This document shows positions 57,299-64,000 of a DNA stretch of 64,000 bases, in pieces; the stretch's first letter is position 1, and every line of letters begins with the position of its first letter. The translations under genes were made by a program, and so were the position numbers. The notes beneath the pieces were generated by a model. It was not told the origin of the DNA and searched no databases. It worked only from the letters and a program-made list of their open reading frames with translations. The stretch lies in NCBI GenBank assembly GCA_013180625.2, contig SNVD02008757.1, positions 248,001-312,000 of the forward strand, read 5' to 3'. The stretch comes from Boswellia sacra (lineage: Eukaryota > Streptophyta > Magnoliopsida > Sapindales > Burseraceae).

Positions 57299-58029
57299 AG
57301 ACCAAGAAAAGTAAGGTGATCACCTCTCCGTTTCAGTATCATGAATTGCAATTTCAGTACCTTCCGTTCCATCTGATCACATCATAAACAAGTTAACAAC
57401 TTGAACAAGCCTATGCATCTTTATAATTATGAGCACATGTTTTCCTGGGGAGAAAATTCAGAGCGAGGTCTTGCCAAGTCTTTGACATGTGCCGCATAAG
57501 AAATGACATAATTATTGATAAGTAACAGCTCACGCGATATCTCAGGGTGGCGTTTTTTAAGCATTAACTATCATTTTTTGAGATTTTCAATTGTGACAAC
57601 ATTGAGGACATTCTGAACTTGTCGACAAAGAATCCAAATTCTATAACAGGTTTCTTGCTTTAGAGGCAGAAAATTAACAAGCGTCAGATTAGTTGCTACC
57701 TTAGCGAAATGATGGCAACTCGCTAATATCAAGTCATTATTCCAAGATAGATTTTGTCTCATTAAAAGCATCGTATATTTATCGTTCTTCTGTTATCCAT
57801 TTTCATGCCTTTCGTACAAAAAGGGTTAAAATTTCTCCCCTTTCTTGGTTGAAAAGGAAATTAAACAAAGAAAACTTCAAAGCAAACTTTCAATGAAATG
57901 CTACAGAAACTGTTATCCAAGCAGCTTAATTTGCTGAGCTGGAATGGAAATGGTTTTCCTAGATCTATTTGTTATTTAGTTCTTAAATCAATCTTAGTTC
58001 TCATATATTTGAATCCACTTTCTCAATAA
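57299..58029 (-). repeat. Right arm of the 1.93-kb inverted repeat
   Basis: 731 bp, the reverse complement of 56097-56828 with few substitutions and one or two single-base indels. The minus strand keeps a 66-codon open frame (57571-57771) that is interrupted in the left arm. The near-identity of the arms implies recent formation or gene conversion. Confidence 0.95.
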
Positions 58030-58161
58030 TCTGATATTTGTTGCTGGCTGGTTTGAGTCAATAAGGGCCATAAAGCTTCATTCGTCTGATCCATGTATTT
58101 ATCTGGGCCAATTGAGCGACAAAACAAAAGCTCTAACCGCTAGAAGGAGGGCTTGAACCTC

Positions 58162-58194
<33 letters not shown>

Positions 58195-58700
58195 AACTGA
58201 GCTATTCCAGCTTTTTTGTTTGATACATGCTTCATTACACTTTTAGCATTACTCAATAATAGAATTGAAGAACCAACCCTAGACGAGTTAAAAATGAGCC
58301 CTACCAAGATCTTACAAACTAAAATCTGTATTTACATGCATCGTCAAATAACATCCTTTTTTTAGTGGAAAAGGGACATTGTTAGGATAATCTTGAGTGT
58401 TGTCATCTTTTTTGTTTCATGTGTTTGCCAAAGAATTACAAAAGGATAAAATGCATATTTGATAAAGTTTTATCTCATGTAGGATTTATTTCTTTTATTT
58501 GGATAGATGAAGATTTGATAAGTGTCTAATGTAGGGATATTGATAATGCTGATCTTTTATCCTAAATTTGTTTTTTTTTACTTGATATAGAGAATTATTG
58601 TCTTTTTACAAGATAACAAAATAGGTTTAATTTGGTATTAACCGATATTTATGTTGTAATTACAATTTTTAGTTTTGATATTTACACCTTTTTAACTTGT
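58030..58700. repeat. Segmental duplication, copy A (contains the tRNA-Asn gene)
   Basis: This segment aligns with 60405-61090. Shared text includes GGATAAAATGCATATTTGAT, GTAGGGATATTGATAATGCT and GAGAATTATTGTCTTTTT, and both contain a tRNA-Asn sequence at the same place. Similarity by eye is about 80-85%. Confidence 0.85.
58138..58211 (-). tRNA. tRNA-Asn (GUU)
   Basis: The minus strand gives a 74-nt cloverleaf. The acceptor is GCTGGAA/TTCTAGC with one G-T pair, the D-arm region AGCTCAGTTGGTTAGAGC, the anticodon stem-loop TGTGGCTGTTAACCACA with anticodon GTT, and the T-arm GGAGGTTCAAGCCCTCC has a fully paired stem. A TTTTG run follows the discriminator base within about 15 nt, suitable for Pol III termination. 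The A and B boxes are intact. Confidence 0.95.
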
Positions 58701-58757
58701 GATATTAACATTGTCCTATCATCTTTATTAATCTTTGTTGCTCTTGATAATTATCCT

Positions 58758-60122
58758 TGTTAGAATGCTTTTGATGCTTGAATTTCACAAACCCATTGAG
58801 CCAATAATGAGGCCCAAACAACCTCAAGTAGATCTATGAAGATTCAGATTCATATTATGTAGATTCATGGCACCTGAAATAATAGAATCTGTACATAAAT
58901 CAAAAGGCGTTATCAGATGCTGACACAATAGCTCAAAATAAAAGCTGAATTAGAGGGCTAGCCAATACCTCAAGCATTTGGCTAATTTATGGTGTTTAGG
59001 AGCTGAAGCCCGAATATCTTAGAATCTGAATCCAATATAGTTCCTCTTCAGGTCAAGTGGACTCAAGCCATCCATGGGCTTTTGGATGGGTTATAGTCTG
59101 GTTGGTAGGAACGAGAGAAATAAGACTCACTTTAATCCAATATGTTGAACCAAAGCCCACTTTGGGGGTACTTTGGTGATTAACAATAAACAAGATCAAG
59201 ATCGTAAAAAGAGTTGATCAAATGAGATTAGGGTCTTTTCTCAGGTATTATCCATGTATAATACTTTTTACCCTAGATATTTCACTATTTATGCTAATTT
59301 TATATAAATTATCTCAACTCCTTCAGATAATAAAATGCTATTATCTACAAGATTTACCATCCAAAGTATCATTATCTATAAAGTCTCCTTTCCAAAGTGC
59401 AACTATAGAGGACCAAATTCATGATAGAGGCGATCAAACTCATACACAGACCCTTAAAGTTTAGTTCAGTTGTAATAAGGTGTTAATCCTCTTTGTAAGC
59501 CTATAACTCCTTGTCCAAATCACGTTCACCATCCACCAAAGTCTTCATAGGAAATCTCTTGATACTGTCACATTTGCTTCCTCCTATTTGTAATTTCAAG
59601 TCAACTCTAAAGCTATTCCCTAAATAAACATACATCATCTACCAAATTGGTTCCATCCAAGTCATTCATGTCATCATATGGAACACTGCTCAGAGGTCTT
59701 TCCTTCCTAGAATTTAGTTCAAATGGGATTTTAGATTTGTTTTCTCCTTTCAATAATTCTTATTCGATCTCATGCCAAACCTTAGGGATTTAAGTTCAAT
59801 TCTCATTTAAGTATCAACTCTACTTCGCATCATCACTTATCTCTCTTATTTGCTCCCATCACCAAGCTTTCCTTTAGAATCCTTCGCCTATTTGACAGCT
59901 TCTTATCAAATATCTACAATGTGGCATCTCTTGGTCAATCAGTTGCCTTGGGTTGAAGCAGACTAGCTTTTTGAACTCAGGCAAAAGTCTTTCCTCAATA
60001 GTGAAGGCATCAAGACATTTCCTTCAAACTTAAGAGACAAAAAAGTGTACTCTTGTAATTTGCTTATCATTTGTTAATGTTAAATTTATCTTTTCTTTCT
60101 ATTGCAAAGGTGAGACTCAACA
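58758..60122 (+). mobile_element. Probable gypsy LTR (about 1.36 kb)
   Basis: It begins TGTTAGAATGC and ends AGACTCAACA, followed directly by TTAGGCAACTCCACTGGGGA, a leader/primer-site-like motif of the kind seen in plant gypsy elements (GGCGACTCCnCTGGGG). A gag-like frame follows. No second LTR of this type is found. The left border is inferred from the TG and from where the duplicated segment ends. Confidence 0.5.
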
Positions 60123-60196
60123 TTAGGCAACTCCACTGGGGAGTTAATTAGAGATATTGTATGGTTAAGCTAAAGCAAGGAGGCCACAATCTTGAT

Positions 60197-60404
60197 AAAA
60201 CATAACAAATAATGAGGAAACAAATGGGAGAATCTAAAGAGCGTCAAAGGACTTCTAACGAGCGAATGAAAGAGTTACAAGATGGAGTGGAAAATTTTAG
60301 ATCAACCATTAGAAATATGCAGGACATTCAAGAGGTTATCATTGAAGTGCTTAAAGAAATTCGTGAAGATATGAATCCAAAATTGATTAATTTATTAATT
60401 TGAT
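60197..60404 (+). pseudogene. Gypsy gag N-terminal fragment
   Basis: A 63-codon open frame from 60212 (MRKQMGESKERQRTSNERMK) continues with DGVENFRSTIRNMQDIQEVI, a charged, coiled-coil-like N-terminus typical of plant gypsy gag. It is cut at 60404, where the duplicated tRNA-bearing segment begins. Distance from the LTR end fits a gag start. Confidence 0.5.
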
Positions 60405-61090
60405 ATTTTTTTGTTGTTGGGTTGAGTCAATAAGTGCTATAAGGGCATTGTTTCAACACCAATAATTGATTGCTTTATTCATTTGATCCATGGATGATTA
60501 TTATATTTATTAATAGGCTAAATAAGTCAAAAAAGAAAAACTAACGCTATAGAAGGAGGGGTTGAACCTCCAACCTTATGGTTAACAACCACACACTCTA
60601 ACCAACTGGGCTATTCCAGCTTTGTTGGTTAATTTTAAGTTCATAGATCTTTACCCATTGTTTCAACAACAAAATTGACGAAAGGGACCTTACACAGTTA
60701 AAATATAAGCCCTACTAAGATCTTCGAACTAAAATCTTTGTTTACATGCATTGTCAAATAAAATCCTTTTTTTTTTTTGTAAAGGGTAATTGTTAGGATA
60801 GTTTGAGTGTTGTCATCTTTTTTGTTTCACATGTTCGCCATAAGAATTGCAAAAGGATAAAATGCATATTTGATAAAGTTTTATATATCATATAGGATTA
60901 TTTATTTGTTTATTTTTTATCTGGATAGATGAAGATATGATAAGTGTTTGATGTAGGGATATTGATAATGCTGAGTTTTTATCCTAAGCTTTTGTTTATT
61001 ACTTGGAGAGAATTATTGTCTTTTTATAAGATAACAAGAGATTTTTAATTAGAACCAATATTTATATTATAGTTGCAATTTTTAGTTTTC
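60405..61090. repeat. Segmental duplication, copy B
   Basis: The counterpart of 58030-58700, in the same orientation, about 2.4 kb downstream. It is separated from copy A by the gypsy LTR and gag fragment. Confidence 0.85.
60545..60620 (-). pseudogene. tRNA-Asn pseudogene
   Basis: The minus strand matches 58138-58211 but has two extra bases (TA) in the 3' acceptor strand (TTCTATAGC where the intact gene has TTCTAGC). It also has several C-to-T/G-to-A type changes, including GGTTGTTAACCATA in the anticodon arm and AGCCCAGTTGG in the D arm. The acceptor stem cannot pair properly, so it is probably non-functional. The anticodon GTT is retained. Confidence 0.85.
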
Positions 61091-61254
61091 ATTTTGTAGG
61101 TTCTCGAGCACGAATTTGATCTAATCAGCACAATGGAATTGGCATTTGGACTAGAATTTGTGACTATAGGTTTCAATTTTTTGTTGCTTCCTATCCACTT
61201 CAATTCTCGGTATGTCTAAGAAATTGCTTGAATGATACGAGTGGACATTTGTAA

Positions 61255-61430
61255 ACACTAGACAAGACTTGAGAACAATGCAGAGTTGAGAGCAACATAG
61301 AGTAGATTAGAAGATAATAGATTAGAAGACACAAAGGAATGTCAAACATCACTTAATGAGAGCCTAGAGGAAGTTTGCATTTTTCTCAGGGAGGGGAGGC
61401 TAGTTTCACGCTTTTCAATGTGAGGCACAA
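61255..61430 (+). pseudogene. Gag-like coiled-coil fragment
   Basis: A plus-strand frame reads RLENNAELRAT, stop, SRLEDNRLEDTKECQTSLNE, then SLEEVCIFLREGRLVS. This repetitive Leu/Glu-rich pattern is like the N-terminal region of plant gypsy gag. It ends shortly before the LTR at 61488. Confidence 0.45.
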
Positions 61431-61487
61431 TAATGTCATATGTCTTATATATCTCAAACTGATATTTGTGAACAGGGCTTTCATCCT

Positions 61488-64000
61488 GTTAGAATGCTTG
61501 CCATGACAACATTATGTTAAAGCCTCTTTCGAGACTTAAAGGAATACAGACGAGCCATAAGCAAGTCTGAAGAATAGAGTTACCACCTAGTTATTCAATT
61601 GAAAATGAATGGGGGTAATCCGATTCGTTGCTTCAGGACTTAAACTATTCTCATTCCTTCAGAGATAGGTTTGGAAAGTTATTCTTACATAGAAAGAGAT
61701 GAGCAGAATAAATTATATATCCTTTCAAACATGAGGGAATAGGAGGAGGATTGCATCAATTGTTATTCAACAATAAAACAAAAGTATTTCTAAACACTTC
61801 AAATATTCATAGCATATTCATGCAAATCAAATAATCAATATAAACATTCAATTTGAGACTCGATAAATGGTGAATTCTTCACTATCATCTATTCAATATT
61901 TCTTAAGCCTGTTCAAGCATATATTCATCATATTTATACATTTTGAGTGATACTCCCTCACCGTCACTATGAGTCTGCCACCATTTCATGACATTATGTA
62001 GTCATCAAGTTCTAATCTTGGTGTATTCATACAGATTTCATATTAATCAATAAAAGTTCTAATTAAAGCCATGAACTAAAATCATGGCAATTCTACCTAG
62101 ATTTGATAATTCTATCATGGTAATTCTACCTAATCAAGATAATTCTATCATGGCATTCTTAATATGGCAATTCTAGCCTAGTCATAGCATTTCTAGCATA
62201 AAGTAATCAAAGCAAGTTTGATCATTCAATCAATTAAGGCAATTTTTACCTAATTCTATGCTATTTCCTAGCATGCTTCAAAACAATCATAAGTTTGATC
62301 CCTAATCATGATTCTAATCATGTATTTCTAATCATGTGGTTTCTAAGGCATTCGCAAAGAAATAAACTCCTGGTTATGATTTTAGATAAAAGAGGGATAG
62401 TAGACTTACCTTGACAAGCTTTTTCATTTTGAAAACAAGTAAGGATTAAGACAATTTATAATAACTCTAAATATGCTCCTAAGCATTAAAATAAATTATA
62501 GACATGCTTAATCTAAAGCAAGAAAAATAAAAAAGAAAATAAGAGGGAGAAGAGAGTAATGCTCTCAAGACGTACCCTTTTAGGCCTTAGAGCAACGTAA
62601 ATGCCCAAGAAAATAGTAAACTATAAAAGGACTCATTTGAAATATCACAAGTGTGTCCTAAAGGGAGAGAAGAGATTTCTAGATGAAGGTGAAAGTGAGG
62701 AGAGGGGGTGTTTAAATAATATGAAGGGTGTGATTGAAAAGGAAAAAAGAATAAAAAATTTTCAAAAGTTTGCCAAGAACAGTTGGCCGGCTATGGGAGG
62801 ATTGTCGGTTGGTGGTACAATAGGCGGTCGATTGTGCGAGGATCGTTGGCTAGTGATTCCCCCACTGTCGGCTAGTGGTGGCCCACCAAACCCCTTTCTT
62901 TTTATTTTTTCTAGTGTAATCCTTTTTTGACCTTTATCTATTCAATCATGTATAAGTCTTTGATTTTAATTCCAATTTGCAATCACGACTCATTATCAGA
63001 TTCCTACTGGATTAATTTTTGTGATTGTTCAAAATCATGTGTCGATTTTCAAAGCTTTCGATCGGTTTATTCTCGACCCTCTTCTCTTTGCTTCCTGGCC
63101 ACTTCGATCATTTTCATTGGTCATTACATCTTCGTGTTATATCATCGAGCCTCTGTAATCCAGTGTGTACAATATTGTATCAATGAACTAAGTTTGATTT
63201 GGGCTTTATCTCATATAAACCCAAATTGGGCTTTTAGGGTTTTATCATTACTTAGGTCCAACCCAATTGTTAGCCTTATTTAATTAACCATTTTAATTAA
63301 ATATTTTGCTCATTTAGCCAGTCCAATAATTATTTCATTTAATGCCTAGTCTCTATTCACCAATAAACCCAATTAATTAAATATTAATTTCTCAAGTCTA
63401 AACCTTATTCAAATAATTTATATTAGCTACCCAAGGGACTTATGAAAGACATATTTAATTTCAAACTCTATTATATCATAATTATACTAGGTCCCACTTA
63501 TTAACTGTGGCCTATTATATTATAGATCAAAGTTAAACTTCTAAATTAAATACTCTTTATAGAAAGCTTAGTACTTTAATCTAATTAAATTATTTCTTTA
63601 AATCATATCAATTGAGCACAGGTTTACATAACAACTCTTCATGAAATACTAATAATCAGAGCTAGATATAATTTACTCTTTTACCCCTCTAGTTACATCT
63701 TGAGCTATTGATACCAGTTTTACATAATTTAAATGATTTAAGATTTACTAAAATAAATCTAGTTTACTGAATATCCTTCATTAAACACTTGGCTAAGATT
63801 TTATAATTTGAAACCTTATAAAACCATAAAGGCAAGTATTTTGCAATCCTTTCACAGTAGTGAATTCTATATCTATGGTAGCATACAAATCTTACAATCC
63901 CAACTAGTTAAGGTATTAATATTTTACTTTGGGTCTCACTTTTTATTCTAGTCAAAGATCATAACCTATATATTAGAGTTATACTACCCACTCAGGATTA
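61488..64000 (+). mobile_element. Long gypsy-type LTR, truncated by right window edge
   Basis: It starts TGTTAGAATGCTTGCCATGA. 61488-62540 is similar, inverted, to 1-1101 (landmarks AAGCCTCTTTCGAGACTTAA, TTCAATTGAAAATGAATGGG, the run of ATGGCAATTCTA-type motifs at 62040-62170). Beyond 62540 the sequence is non-coding with no identifiable 3' end, so the LTR probably continues to or past the window edge. Open frames at 62601-62930 and 62927-63283 show no recognisable protein. Confidence 0.5.

Noticed and set aside
58758..61488. Pairing the LTR starting at 58758 with the LTR starting at 61488 as one element, since both begin TGTTAGAATGC
   Set aside because: Similarity stops after about 12 bases; the two sequences are otherwise unrelated, so they are separate families.
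62601..63283. Two open frames of 109 and 118 codons near the right edge
   Set aside because: They lie inside the presumed long LTR, lack recognisable domains, and overlap each other by only a few bases without a gene-like context.

Overview
This is a gene-poor, AT-rich stretch of a flowering-plant (most likely eudicot) nuclear genome. The evidence is Ty1/copia and Ty3/gypsy LTR retrotransposons with plant-type primer sites, hAT and pogo/Lemi-type DNA elements with intact target-site duplications (TSDs), miR482-family hairpins, a plant-type tRNA-Asn(GUU), and GT-AG splice signals. I see no intact housekeeping protein gene. All calls come from reading the sequence; no database search was run.

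Layout. 1-5030: decayed gypsy material (an LTR running off the left edge, an exact 83-bp tandem array, a minus-strand gag relic and its 408-bp LTR). 5031-11117: non-autonomous hAT elements, two with very GC-rich ends, plus a perfect 118-bp palindrome. 11204-11341: a MIR482-type hairpin. 11900-25310: the most distinctive region, a head-to-tail tandem family on the minus strand. Each unit has a TATA-like promoter, a 5' leader exon, an intron and an exon resembling a 30K-superfamily plant-virus movement protein. Four units keep recognisable coding exons and three are relics. The cluster is interrupted by a solo LTR, a 2-kb hAT element, an hAT-like MITE and a pogo-like element. 27151-28581: a solo LTR with perfect TSD. 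30344-40283: a full-length but decayed copia element of Sirevirus type, with a 3.3-kb extra region after RNase H. 40867-49241: a non-autonomous minus-strand gypsy element whose interior is mostly a hierarchical tandem array. 51192-51471: a MIR482 hairpin and a second adjacent hairpin; 54030-54160 holds a damaged paralogue. 56097-58029: a 1.93-kb inverted repeat with 731-732-bp arms, about 97% identical. 58138-58211: an intact tRNA-Asn gene; its flanking segment was duplicated at 60405-61090 with a decayed tRNA copy. 58758-61430: gypsy LTR and gag fragments. 61488-64000: an LTR related, in inverted orientation, to the one at the left edge.

Functionally, the plausible active loci are the miR482 hairpin(s), the tRNA-Asn gene, possibly the one uninterrupted movement-protein-like exon at 23594-24346, and possibly the long inverted repeat as a double-stranded RNA source. 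The rest is transposon sequence in varied states of decay. The movement-protein family is not accompanied by any viral polymerase or capsid sequence. Its promoter, leader and intron were duplicated together with the coding exon, so the copies arose by local duplication in the host chromosome and not by repeated viral insertion.
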